Part shown: positions 8,357 to 16,596 of the stretch, in pieces | Position numbering within the stretch: position 1 is the stretch's first letter | How the letters are laid out: each line of letters opens with the position of its first letter | Origin: Hominenteromicrobium sp964531265 | GTDB lineage: Bacteria > Bacillota > Clostridia > Oscillospirales > Acutalibacteraceae | Direction of reading: 5' to 3' | Length of the DNA stretch: 64,000 bases | NCBI GenBank assembly: GCA_964531265.1 | Contig: CAZHDW010000006.1 | Location: 31,036-95,035 of the forward strand | The notes under the pieces: model-generated | Told to the model about the DNA's origin: nothing | Databases searched by the model: none | The model's input: only the letters and a program-made list of their open reading frames with translations | Translations under genes and position numbers: made by a program

Positions 8357-10186
8357 TTATCTTTCCTGTGACTTCGGGTCAACAGCATCACGCAGAGCAT
8401 CGCCGATGAGGTTGATGCAGATAGTGCAGATACCGAAGACTGCTGCCGGGAATACCCAACGCCACCAGTACTGCTGGATAACGATTGAGTTATTTGCGCC
8501 TGTGAGCATATTGCCCCATGTCGGAGTAGGCGGTGTGATACCGAAGCCGATGAAGGACAGTGTGGACTCAGTCAGCATGCAGGTAGCGAAGCTGAGTGTT
8601 GCGTTAACAAGGATAAGGCTCATTACGTTCGGGATGATATGGCGGAAAATAATGCTGCTTTCCTTTACACCCAGTGCCTGAGCCGCTGTGACATACTCCT
8701 GCTCACGCTGTGAGAGGATCTGTGCACGAATAAGGTGGCAGATGCCCGGCCAGGACAGAACACCGAGAACCACCATGATGAGGTACATTCTCTGCTCAAC
8801 GGAGATTCTTGTACCTATGATTGACGAAAGTATCATGGCGAAGGGCAGGAACGGAAGACCGCCGATAACCTCGGATATACGCATGATGATATTGTCAACC
8901 CATCCTCCGAAGTAGCCTGCAAGACCACCGAGGATGATACCAATGATGAGCTCAATGATAACGGATATAGCACCGACTGTCATTGTGACCTTACCACCGT
9001 TGATGAGACGGTTGAGAATGTCACGGCCGAGATCGTCAGTACCGCAGAGGTAACCCTTAAGGCCCCATGTTTCAACAGAGCCGTCCTCAGTGATAGCATA
9101 GTTCTGATAGAAGCCTGCATAAACTGTTTCGATCTCTTTCTTGTTGACGGAAGCCGGAACATCTGCCTGACCGTGAGTATTATCACCCCAGGAAATGACC
9201 TCGCCGTCATCCATAAGAGCGGTGAAGTGATATCTGCCGCCGTAAAGCTCAACAGGCTTGCTCTCAAACTCGGGAATGTTGTTCTCGCCGTTTGTGCAGT
9301 TACCCCACACAACGACAGAGCCGTCTTCCTTAACGGCAGCCACTGTATTGCTGGATGCGGCAATATCAACAACGCCGGAGGAAAGGCTTTCCGGAATACG
9401 AACAAGAGCGTTATCCTTCTTAAAGCCGGCATATACGCACTGGCCGTCCTTTGTGAGGCCAATGTAGCCGAGAGTAGTCAGAGCGACCTTTTCAAAATTA
9501 CCCTGATATTCCTTCTGAATCTTGATATCGGCCTGCTTGTCGTTACCCCACAGATACAGGGTACCGTCCTCTGTAAGAGCTGCGGAGAACTGGTTACTTG
9601 CCTCAATCTGCTTGAACTTAAGATTCTTGCCGTATGCGGCAGCCATCTTGATTTCGTCCGGGATTTTGTCCTGGCCGAGACGGTTGTTACCCCATACATA
9701 GATAGCACCGTTTTCATCGAGGGCTATGATGTGGTCATAACCTGCTGCAACGTTGACTATCTTAGCTTCCTTAACCTCATCCGGAATATTCTTAAGGTCA
9801 ATGGTCTCTGTGATTCTTGTATGACCCCAGGTATAAACATTGCCGTCATTGTCGACGCCAACGCCGTAGGTTGTTCCGGGAGAAATGTCAGCTACGTTGT
9901 TCTTAAGTGCCTTCGGAATGGCCATCATGTCGTATCCGGGTGGAACGTTTATCTGTGTGTTATCCTGGTATGAAAGGTCGATATGAGAGAAATACGGGCC
10001 AATCATAACAACGAGGAATACTATTGCGAAGATGATGAGACCGGTCATGCCAAGCTTATTGCTGACAAAGTTCTTTACAATAAGGCGGCCCGGACTCTGA
10101 AGCTGCTCCTCGATCATGAAGTCAACTTCCTTGTTTCTGTTGCCAAACAGACGTGTAAAGAGGCCGGATTTATTCTTTTTTGACAT
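8357..10186 (-). CDS. oppC: Oligopeptide ABC permease OppC with a seven-bladed RCC1-like propeller in its outer loop
   Basis: A 609-residue permease, about twice the usual OppC length. Residues ~46-65 are the first membrane helix. The canonical permease core resumes at GTDDLGRDILNRL (~382) and carries the remaining helices, with an EAA-type loop around AAQALGVKESSIIFRHIIPN. Between them, in the extracytoplasmic TM1-TM2 loop, lie about 280 residues of RCC1/BLIP-II-like repeats. Seven blade motifs of the form hxxWG (TW, VW, LW, a degenerate YAG, VW, SW, TW) occur at about residues 120, 165, 213, 253, 294, 333 and 374, spaced 39-48 apart, each followed by a conserved DG-type turn and IP/VP segments. 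That is a complete propeller. It faces the peptide-binding side and may contact OppA or ligands; this role is inferred. Confidence 0.95.
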   Translation of the reverse strand: MSKKNKSGLFTRLFGNRNKEVDFMIEEQLQSPGRLIVKNFVSNKLGMTGLIIFAIVFLVVMIGPYFSHIDLSYQDNTQINVPPGYDMMAIPKALKNNVADISPGTTYGVGVDNDGNVYTWGHTRITETIDLKNIPDEVKEAKIVNVAAGYDHIIALDENGAIYVWGNNRLGQDKIPDEIKMAAAYGKNLKFKQIEASNQFSAALTEDGTLYLWGNDKQADIKIQKEYQGNFEKVALTTLGYIGLTKDGQCVYAGFKKDNALVRIPESLSSGVVDIAASSNTVAAVKEDGSVVVWGNCTNGENNIPEFESKPVELYGGRYHFTALMDDGEVISWGDNTHGQADVPASVNKKEIETVYAGFYQNYAITEDGSVETWGLKGYLCGTDDLGRDILNRLINGGKVTMTVGAISVIIELIIGIILGGLAGYFGGWVDNIIMRISEVIGGLPFLPFAMILSSIIGTRISVEQRMYLIMVVLGVLSWPGICHLIRAQILSQREQEYVTAAQALGVKESSIIFRHIIPNVMSLILVNATLSFATCMLTESTLSFIGFGITPPTPTWGNMLTGANNSIVIQQYWWRWVFPAAVFGICTICINLIGDALRDAVDPKSQER

Positions 10187-10199
10187 AATCTTCTCCTCC

Positions 10200-11216
10200 T
10201 TACTTATTTACGCGAACACGCGGGTCAACAAGGCCGTAGCTGAGGTCTGTTATAAGCTGACCGAGAAGTGCGACGACCACATAGAACATCTGAATTGCCA
10301 GAGCAAGCTCATAGTCATTATTCATAAGGCCCTGATAGTAGAGCTGACCCATACCGTTGAGAGCAAACATCTGCTCAATGATGAGTGAACCGGAGAAAAT
10401 ACCGATGAACCAGCCGATGATAACTGTAACGACCGGCAGAAGAGCGTTTCTCCATGCATGTGAATAGATAACTACCTTTTCACGCAGACCCTTGGCACGA
10501 GCGGTACGGATATAGTCCATGCCGAGTGCTTCGATCATGGCTGCACGGACATAACGTGTCATGCCGCCGAGTGAACCGACAGTCATAACTATAACCGGCA
10601 GAGCCATATAGTACAGCTTATCAAGGAATGCACGTATGCCTGTGAAGTTATTACCGGGTGTTTCCATGCCGAAAACAGGGAACCAGCCCAGTGTAACCGC
10701 AAACAGCCAGATAAGCATCAATGCAATGATATAGACAGGGATCGAATAACCGACGATAGTGAGAACCTGAACACCACTGTCGAATTTACTGCGCTTATGC
10801 ACGGCACAGTAGATACCGAGCGGTATAGTGATAGCCAAGGCGACCACCGTCGAGAAAATGTTGATAAAAATTGTGTTGAGCATTCTACCCGGGAGAACCT
10901 CAATAACATCACGCTTATAGGTCTGGGAATAGCCCATATTACCCTGAAGCATACCGTTAAACTCACCATTAACATCCGGATAAAGACCCAGCCAGCGCAG
11001 ATAACGCAAAACAAGGGGATCATCAAGACCCATTGAGGCTCGTAGCTGTTGATAACGCTGCTCATATTCATGGGGCTGAAGCGTTGACTTGATCGGCTCG
11101 AGCTGTGCACGCGCAGGATCGGTCGGAATAAGGTTGTAGATGGAATACATCAGAAACGAAACCACAAGGAAAACAATTACCATGTACAGCAGTCGCTTCA
11201 ATACGTATTTTGTCAT
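10200..11216 (-). CDS. oppB: Oligopeptide ABC transporter permease OppB
   Basis: Membrane subunit of the peptide importer with six predicted helices. The EAA loop is seen as ALGMDYIRTARAKGLREKVVIYSHAWRNALLPV, the coupling-helix contact for the ATPases. The outer loop after TM1 is expanded (residues ~35-95), as in many Clostridia Opp permeases. The ATG at 11216 is chosen because GGAGG lies 8 bases upstream; the TTG two codons earlier is too close to it. It lies 13 bases upstream of oppC, in one operon with oppA upstream. Confidence 0.95.
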   Translation of the reverse strand: MTKYVLKRLLYMVIVFLVVSFLMYSIYNLIPTDPARAQLEPIKSTLQPHEYEQRYQQLRASMGLDDPLVLRYLRWLGLYPDVNGEFNGMLQGNMGYSQTYKRDVIEVLPGRMLNTIFINIFSTVVALAITIPLGIYCAVHKRSKFDSGVQVLTIVGYSIPVYIIALMLIWLFAVTLGWFPVFGMETPGNNFTGIRAFLDKLYYMALPVIVMTVGSLGGMTRYVRAAMIEALGMDYIRTARAKGLREKVVIYSHAWRNALLPVVTVIIGWFIGIFSGSLIIEQMFALNGMGQLYYQGLMNNDYELALAIQMFYVVVALLGQLITDLSYGLVDPRVRVNK

Positions 11217-11286
11217 CCGCAAACCCTCCTTTTCTCTAATAATATAGTATTTATGTTAATGTCCCACAAAAGGACTTATTGCCAAA

Positions 11287-11372
11287 GTAAAAAAGGTATA
11301 CACCTAAGTATATATAGCCAAAACAAACAGAATAAGATACCGCAAACGACGGGGCGAATAACCGCCCCGTCG
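11287..11372 (-). terminator. Partial terminator or mRNA-stabilising hairpin between oppA and oppB
   Basis: A GC-rich perfect hairpin (GACGGGGCG, loop, CGCCCCGTC; 11348-11371) lies just after the oppA stop without a clear T run. Downstream is a small AGGT-GTAT-ACCT hairpin with T6 (11287-11305). Together they would let oppA mRNA accumulate above oppBCDF, the usual need for a binding-protein-dependent importer. Confidence 0.6.
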
Positions 11373-11394
11373 CCGGTAATCACTTAATTAGCTA

Positions 11395-13377
11395 TTATTC
11401 AGCGTTCTCGATGGAAGCGTAAACGATAGCTTTCTGGAAGGACCAGAGGCTGGACTCGTTGTAGTTCTTCAGCCAGCTCGGGAAGAATGTGTGATAATCG
11501 TTGCAATACAGCGGGATCTCGGGAAGAAGCTCGTTCCAACGGATGATGAAATCCTGGAAGTACTTCAGGTAGGTCTCGTCGTCGCCCGGAGCTGCCTTGT
11601 AAACCATATCCATGGAAGCGTTGTCCAGAGCCTCATCATAGATGTAGTTCTGGTTGTAGCCCATCTTTACATAGACGGATTCCGGATCGGCATTGAAGTT
11701 GTAAGCATAGTCGTATACGTCAGCAAAGCCTGTTGCCAGGTTGTACATGCCGTATGTGAATGTGCCGTACTGCTCACCAACGGATGTATCACGATACAGC
11801 CAGTTAAGCAGCTCGGAGAAGGACATAACGTTCTGCTCGATAACCATACCTGCATCAGCAGTCTGGGAACCGTTGGACAGCATTGTTACGAGGAGGTCGG
11901 AAACCGGGTTGCCCTCGGAGGAAGCCCACATAACATGCAGCGGCATGAGGATGCGGCCGTCGTCCAGCTTTACGTTCAGAGTGTAATCGCCAGCCTGCTC
12001 GGTTGTAACTTCCTTATAACGTGTGCCTGTGCCGGAGTACTCTGTACCGTCGGCATTGAGTGTCCAGCCATCAGCCTCGAGAATCTCAACAGCCTTAGCC
12101 GGATCATAGGAGTATGTGTTGAGCTCCTCGTTGAAGAGCTCCTCGGACTCCTGATACATCCACTGAGCAGTGGAGTACGGGCCGCTAACAACGGAGCCGT
12201 AACCGCCGCAGAATGTGTTTGTGAACTCGTCACGGTCGAGGAGGTAAGCAATTGCCTGACGAACTGCTACGAACTGAGTCGGGCCGCCGTCGCATGTGAA
12301 CATGATCTTACCATAGCCGTTACGGGTGTAGTTGCAGTAATCGAACTCGCCATACTCGCCGCTCTCAGCGATGTCGAGTGCAGCGTTGATCTCTTCGCCC
12401 TCACCGAGCTCGGAGAGGAAGTTGATCTCGCCTGTCTTGAAAGCGTCCATCATTGTATCGGTCTCAGTCTTAACGATAACGATTGTCTGAATGGACGGCT
12501 TCTGGCCCTCGAAGTTACCTGCATAGTTCTCGTTGATCTCGAGAGTTGTTGTCAGAGTACCTGTATCGAGAGTCTTGATGTTGTACGGGCCGGCTGTAAC
12601 GCGATCCTCGTAAACATAACGGGAAGCGTTGATCTCATCAGCATTAAGCTCGCCGCCGTCGAGGTAAGCACCCTCGCCGTCATCCTTAACTGTGAGCTCT
12701 GCGGAAGAGTACATCGGCAGATACAGCGGAGCAAGGTCTGCATATGTCATACCGAAGTAGTAGTTAGCAAAATCCTCAACAATCTGGATGGAGTAGGTAT
12801 ACTCATCGATAAGATGTACACCCTCGAGGTATGCTGACTCGCCTGTCTGGTATGCGTTGCCGCCTACAACAGAGTCGGAAGAAACAGCTGCACCTGCCTC
12901 GAGTGTTGCCGGAGCAAGCTGAACGAGAGCGTAAGCAACATAGTCAGCAGCTGTGATCGGAGTGCCGTTGTTGTATGTGAGGCCTTCCTTGATCTTAACA
13001 GTGTAAGTAGCTGTGCCGTCGTCGTTGATAACATTCTCAACGCTCTCAGCAACAGTGCTGTTGACTACCATCTGACCGAACTGATCGAAAACGATAACAT
13101 TGTAGTCGTTTGTCAGATCACGGATCAGCTTATCGGTGGCATTGTTTGTCCACCATGCGTTACCAAGGTCACCGGAAACTTCTGTTGCGCTGCCGTAGAT
13201 GATCTTGTTTTCGCGTGTTTCGGTCTCAGAAGATTCTGTAGAGCTTTCAGAAGCTTCGGAGCTTGTGCTTGAATCGGAAGACTCTTCGTTTGTGTTGCCG
13301 GAGCAGCCTGCTACTACGGAAGTGAGCAGTGCAAGAGCAAGAACAAGAGCGAGGAGCTTCTTGAGATTCTTCTTCAT
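11395..13377 (-). CDS. oppA: Oligopeptide-binding lipoprotein OppA (solute-binding protein family 5)
   Basis: Extracellular substrate receptor of the peptide importer. The signal peptide has the lipobox VVAGC near residue 24, followed by a Ser/Glu/Thr linker (GNTNEESSDSSTSS...) of about 35 residues before the folded SBP_bac_5 domain. It is 660 residues long, against ~540 in classical OppA. The ATG at 13377 has AGGAGG 9 bases upstream; the ATG three codons earlier touches the ribosome site and is unlikely. It is the first gene of the opp operon, driven by two promoters upstream. Asp/Glu/Tyr richness suits a surface-exposed protein. Confidence 0.96.
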   Translation of the reverse strand: MKKNLKKLLALVLALALLTSVVAGCSGNTNEESSDSSTSSEASESSTESSETETRENKIIYGSATEVSGDLGNAWWTNNATDKLIRDLTNDYNVIVFDQFGQMVVNSTVAESVENVINDDGTATYTVKIKEGLTYNNGTPITAADYVAYALVQLAPATLEAGAAVSSDSVVGGNAYQTGESAYLEGVHLIDEYTYSIQIVEDFANYYFGMTYADLAPLYLPMYSSAELTVKDDGEGAYLDGGELNADEINASRYVYEDRVTAGPYNIKTLDTGTLTTTLEINENYAGNFEGQKPSIQTIVIVKTETDTMMDAFKTGEINFLSELGEGEEINAALDIAESGEYGEFDYCNYTRNGYGKIMFTCDGGPTQFVAVRQAIAYLLDRDEFTNTFCGGYGSVVSGPYSTAQWMYQESEELFNEELNTYSYDPAKAVEILEADGWTLNADGTEYSGTGTRYKEVTTEQAGDYTLNVKLDDGRILMPLHVMWASSEGNPVSDLLVTMLSNGSQTADAGMVIEQNVMSFSELLNWLYRDTSVGEQYGTFTYGMYNLATGFADVYDYAYNFNADPESVYVKMGYNQNYIYDEALDNASMDMVYKAAPGDDETYLKYFQDFIIRWNELLPEIPLYCNDYHTFFPSWLKNYNESSLWSFQKAIVYASIENAE

Positions 13378-13499
13378 AGGGTTCATCCTCCTATTGTAAT
13401 ATATAAATTGCTGCGCTTGCGCACAGAAATTTACAAAAATTAAATCTGCAAGAGACAGTGATTAAGGCTTCATGGTCGCTGAGATTCGCAGATAAAGAG

Positions 13500-13528
13500 A
13501 TTATATCATACGATATCGCAAGAATCAA
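13500..13528 (-). promoter_or_regulatory. Proximal oppA promoter (P2)
   Basis: On the minus strand TTGATT (13523-13528) and TATAAT (13500-13505) are spaced 17 bases. This gives a leader of about 120 bases before oppA. Confidence 0.65.
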
Positions 13529-13602
13529 GATATAAACCTCTTTTTTTAATGTTTTTTATTAAGTTTTCGCTCAATCTCTCACCGTATTATCATATTAAAG
13601 TG

Positions 13603-13631
13603 ATTATATCATTGCAATTATTAATTGTCAA
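13603..13631 (-). promoter_or_regulatory. Distal oppA promoter (P1), full consensus
   Basis: On the minus strand TTGACA (13626-13631) and TATAAT (13603-13608) are spaced exactly 17 bases. This predicts a leader of about 220 bases. The gene-free stretch 13378-13774 therefore holds two oppA promoters and the divergent aldo/keto reductase promoter; apart from a short GCGCAAGCGC hairpin I see no riboswitch-like structure in it. Confidence 0.75.
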
Positions 13632-13707
13632 TTGCGCAAAAGGGCTTGTTTTGCTTTCTATTAAATTAATGGCATTTTTAAGTTATTAAAAAAATCCAAA
13701 TTACCTA

Positions 13708-13738
13708 TTGACTTGGTGCGCACTCCAGGTTGTATCAT
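13708..13738 (+). promoter_or_regulatory. MerR-type promoter/operator of the aldo/keto reductase
   Basis: TTGACT (13708-13713) and TATCAT (13733-13738) are 19 bases apart, the over-long spacing typical of promoters activated by MerR-family proteins. The spacer holds a dyad ACTTGGTGCGCACTCCAGGT (13711-13730) with 14 of 20 symmetric positions, like the CTTGGAGT-ACTCCAAG operators of Firmicutes MerR regulators of aldehyde and redox genes. No merR gene is adjacent. Confidence 0.75.
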
Positions 13739-13774
13739 TATATCGCAGATAAACTATTTCAAGGAGGAGTTCAC

Positions 13775-14926
13775 ATGATCTACAGAGATCTGCTTGGAGA
13801 CAAGGTTTCACTGCTCGGCTTCGGCGCTATGCGTCTTCCCCCTATCGATCCTGCCAATCCGCGCGGCGGTATCAATAAGGAAGAAGCCATCGCGCTCATC
13901 CGCAAGGCATACGAAAGCGGCGTCAATTATTTTGACACAGCATATGTCTACGGCGGCGGCCAGTCGGAGATCATTCTCGGTGAAGCACTCAGCATCTATC
14001 CGCGCGATACATATTATGTTGCAACCAAATTTCCGGGGCTTCATCCGCCGGAGGGCGGCTGGACAATGGAAAAGGTCAAGGAGACCTTTGATGAGCAGCT
14101 TAAAAAGCTGCAGATGGACTATGTCGATTTCTATCTGCTGCACGGTATAATGGAAAGCGACTATCACCTGTACAACGATCCAAATGTTCCGCTTGCGGAT
14201 TATTTCCATGAGCAGAAGCAGGCCGGCAGAATCAGACACTTTGGCTTCTCTTCCCACGGTAAGGTGGATCAGCTTCAGAAGGTGCTCGATTGGAAGGACT
14301 ATTTTGAGTTCTGCCAGATACAGCTCAATTACCTTGACTGGACCTTGCAGGATGCCAAGGGTCAGTATGACCTTCTGACAAAGAATAATATACCCGTTAT
14401 TGTAATGGAGCCCGTGCGCGGAGGAAGACTTGCCGACCTCGGCGAGGAAAACAACGCTCTGTTGAAGGCTGCACGCCCGAATGACTCTATTGCTTCATGG
14501 GCACTGCGCTTTGCGGCATCCCAGCCGAATGTAAAGGTGATTCTCTCCGGCATGTCCACTCAGGAGCAGCTTGCGGATAACCTCGGAACATTTTCCGAGA
14601 ACGAGCTTCTCAGCAGTTATGAGCTTGACCTGCTGCTCAACAAGATTGTTCCGTCGATGGCACAGCTTGTCCCCTGCACCGGCTGCCGCTATTGCTGTGA
14701 GGGCTGCCCCGCAGAGTTGAACATTCCGGCACTTATTTCGCTTTATAATGAGCTCTCGTTCAGCCCGAGATCCTTCTATCTCGGCTCGCTCAAGGAAAAC
14801 GACATGCCGCATAACTGCGTCGGCTGCGGAGCATGTATGTCTGTATGTCCTCAGGGTATCAATATTCCCGAGATAATGCAGAAGCTTGCAGCAAAAATAG
14901 ACGAGATTAAGGCACAAAGAGGTTAA
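13775..14926 (+). CDS. Aldo/keto reductase with C-terminal iron-sulfur domain
   Basis: A TIM-barrel AKR (residues ~1-290) of the predicted-oxidoreductase class. The catalytic tetrad is suggested by the Asp and Tyr of NYFDTAYVYGGG, a Lys in ATKF and a His in LLHG. The C-terminal ~90 residues carry two cysteine groups, CTGCRYCCEGCP and CVGCGACMSVCP, enough for ferredoxin-like cluster binding. The protein is 383 residues from the ATG at 13775, which has AAGGAGG upstream. It is monocistronic with a terminator at 14936. Substrate unknown. The MerR-type promoter suggests induction by reactive aldehydes, thiol stress or another small molecule. Confidence 0.92.
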   Translation: MIYRDLLGDKVSLLGFGAMRLPPIDPANPRGGINKEEAIALIRKAYESGVNYFDTAYVYGGGQSEIILGEALSIYPRDTYYVATKFPGLHPPEGGWTMEKVKETFDEQLKKLQMDYVDFYLLHGIMESDYHLYNDPNVPLADYFHEQKQAGRIRHFGFSSHGKVDQLQKVLDWKDYFEFCQIQLNYLDWTLQDAKGQYDLLTKNNIPVIVMEPVRGGRLADLGEENNALLKAARPNDSIASWALRFAASQPNVKVILSGMSTQEQLADNLGTFSENELLSSYELDLLLNKIVPSMAQLVPCTGCRYCCEGCPAELNIPALISLYNELSFSPRSFYLGSLKENDMPHNCVGCGACMSVCPQGINIPEIMQKLAAKIDEIKAQRG

Positions 14927-14935
14927 AAAACACTG

Positions 14936-14972
14936 TGAGGGCAAGCGTGACTATGCTTGCCCTCAATTTTTT
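14936..14972 (+). terminator. Rho-independent terminator after the aldo/keto reductase
   Basis: The stem TGAGGGCAAGC / GCTTGCCCTCA is followed by ATTTTTTAC, directly after the stop codon region. Confidence 0.9.
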
Positions 14973-14992
14973 ACAAAGTTTGAAAATAATGC

Positions 14993-15021
14993 TTGACTTT
15001 TTGTATATTGCCTGATATAAT
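14993..15021 (+). promoter_or_regulatory. tRNA-Leu promoter
   Basis: TTGACT (14993-14998), 17-base spacer, TATAAT (15016-15021). The tRNA starts 13 bases downstream. Confidence 0.8.
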
Positions 15022-15033
15022 AACCATTGTTGA

Positions 15034-15117
15034 GCGCGAGTGCTGGAATTGGCAGACAGGCACGTTTGAGGGGCGTGTGTCTCTGACGTACGGGTTCAAG
15101 TCCCGTTTCGCGCACCA
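15034..15117 (+). tRNA. tRNA-Leu (anticodon GAG)
   Basis: An 84-base class II tRNA with acceptor GCGCGAG pairing TTCGCGC (one G-U), anticodon stem CACGT/GCGTG around the loop TTGAGGG (anticodon GAG), a variable arm, T loop GTTCAAGTC, and an encoded CCA end. It reads CUC/CUU leucine codons. It has its own promoter and terminator. Confidence 0.97.
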
Positions 15118-15119
15118 AA

Positions 15120-15157
15120 CCGAGTATCCTTTTGGATACTCGGTTTTTTGTTTTTTC
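15120..15157 (+). terminator. Terminator of tRNA-Leu
   Basis: CCGAGTATCC-TTTT-GGATACTCGG is followed by TTTTTTGTTTTTT immediately after the tRNA. It precedes the GH30 gene, which therefore needs its own transcription start. Confidence 0.95.
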
Positions 15158-15222
15158 TATGGATTTTTGAAAAGAGCTGTAGTATACTTTGGGTTAGAAA
15201 ACAACCTGGGAGGTCAGGATTT

Positions 15223-16563
15223 ATGTGCAGAACAATGTTTATAACAAATAATTTCGGAGAATATATCGAAAGAGATGTTTTTTCCGGCATATCGCTTTCC
15301 GGTATTGATACTGTTCTTCCCGAGCGTGAAGTCAATAACGACAGCTTTATCGGATACGGCGTTGCTATAACAGGTTCATCGTGCTATAACCTCATGAAAA
15401 TGGAGCCAACCGAAAGACATGAGCTTCTTACAAGGCTTTACGGCAAGGACGGACTTCATTTCGGCATCGGACGCCTTACAATCGGCGCAAGTGACTACTC
15501 CCCCGAGCTGTATACATATGACGACACCTTCGGAGATACCGAGCTAAAGGATTTTTCAATTGACCGTGACAGAAAATACGTTATCCCGATCATAAAGGAG
15601 ATTCTTGATATCGTGCCGGATATAAAGCTTTTTGCATCACCGTGGTCTCCCCCGGGTTGGATGAAGACCGGCGGCAGCATCGGCGGCGGCTACATGCGGG
15701 AAAAGTATATTGAGACATATACCGAATACTTTGTAAAGTACATTCAGGCCTATGCCGCTGAAGGAATCAATATTTACGCCGTAACAGTTCAAAACGAAAC
15801 CCAGACCTCTCAGGACGGCAGAATGCCCGCCTGCATCTGGCATCCCGATATCGAGGCGCGCTTCATCTGCACACTCAGGGATAAATTCGACGCCTGTAGC
15901 ATAACAACTGAGATCTGGTGCCACGACCATAATTTCTCCGACGCCGGAAATATCGACTGGTATATGCAGGAATACTGTGATCTGAGACAAAAATGCTCCG
16001 GTATCGCTTTTCATTATTACTCCGGCTGCATAGAACAGACTGCATTTTTGAAGGAGAAATATTCCTCCCTTAAGCTGCACTTCACCGAGGGCGGGCCGAG
16101 ACTTTACGATAACTATTCAACCGACTGGTGCAAGTGGGGCCTTATGCTCATTAAGGCTTTGAACAACGGATATTCCTCCTTCACCGGCTGGAATCTCATG
16201 CTTGATGAAACCGGCGGCCCAGATGTCGGCCCGTTCTACTGTGCCGGACTTGTCACCAGAAATTCTCAGGACGGCTCGCTTTCCTACAGCGGCCAGTACA
16301 AGGCTTTCCGTCATTTTGAGTGCATAACTGCGGATTCGGTCATTCATCCGCTGAGGATCACTCCCCACGGCATATGCATGTCACAGTTCCCCACAGCTGA
16401 GGCATTGAGGCCGGACGGCTGCCTGGTAGAAAACCCCGACGGAAAAAGCTTTCTCATCCTGGTTAATCCGACCGAGCAGAAGTCCCAGCTACAGTATAAT
16501 ATCAACGGAGAAAGCCTTTACATAGAGCTTCTCCCCAAGACCCTGGCCACCATAGAGCTGTAA
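15223..16563 (+). CDS. Glycoside hydrolase family 30 (glucosylceramidase-like), intracellular
   Basis: A retaining TIM-barrel glycosidase of clan GH-A. The acid/base Glu is E192 in VTVQNET and the nucleophile Glu is E289 in LHFTEGG. The family segment SPWSPPGWMK lies at ~139-148 and a short C-terminal beta domain completes the fold. No signal peptide is present, so it acts on imported saccharides. It has 446 residues from the ATG at 15223, with GGGAGG upstream; an in-frame start at 15148 would lie inside the tRNA terminator. Substrate could be beta-glucosides, beta-xylosides or beta-1,6-glucans. The family includes all of these and I cannot choose. Confidence 0.9.
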   Translation: MCRTMFITNNFGEYIERDVFSGISLSGIDTVLPEREVNNDSFIGYGVAITGSSCYNLMKMEPTERHELLTRLYGKDGLHFGIGRLTIGASDYSPELYTYDDTFGDTELKDFSIDRDRKYVIPIIKEILDIVPDIKLFASPWSPPGWMKTGGSIGGGYMREKYIETYTEYFVKYIQAYAAEGINIYAVTVQNETQTSQDGRMPACIWHPDIEARFICTLRDKFDACSITTEIWCHDHNFSDAGNIDWYMQEYCDLRQKCSGIAFHYYSGCIEQTAFLKEKYSSLKLHFTEGGPRLYDNYSTDWCKWGLMLIKALNNGYSSFTGWNLMLDETGGPDVGPFYCAGLVTRNSQDGSLSYSGQYKAFRHFECITADSVIHPLRITPHGICMSQFPTAEALRPDGCLVENPDGKSFLILVNPTEQKSQLQYNINGESLYIELLPKTLATIEL

Positions 16564-16596
16564 AGCTACTCACCTTAACGCAGAGGAGGCAAACAA

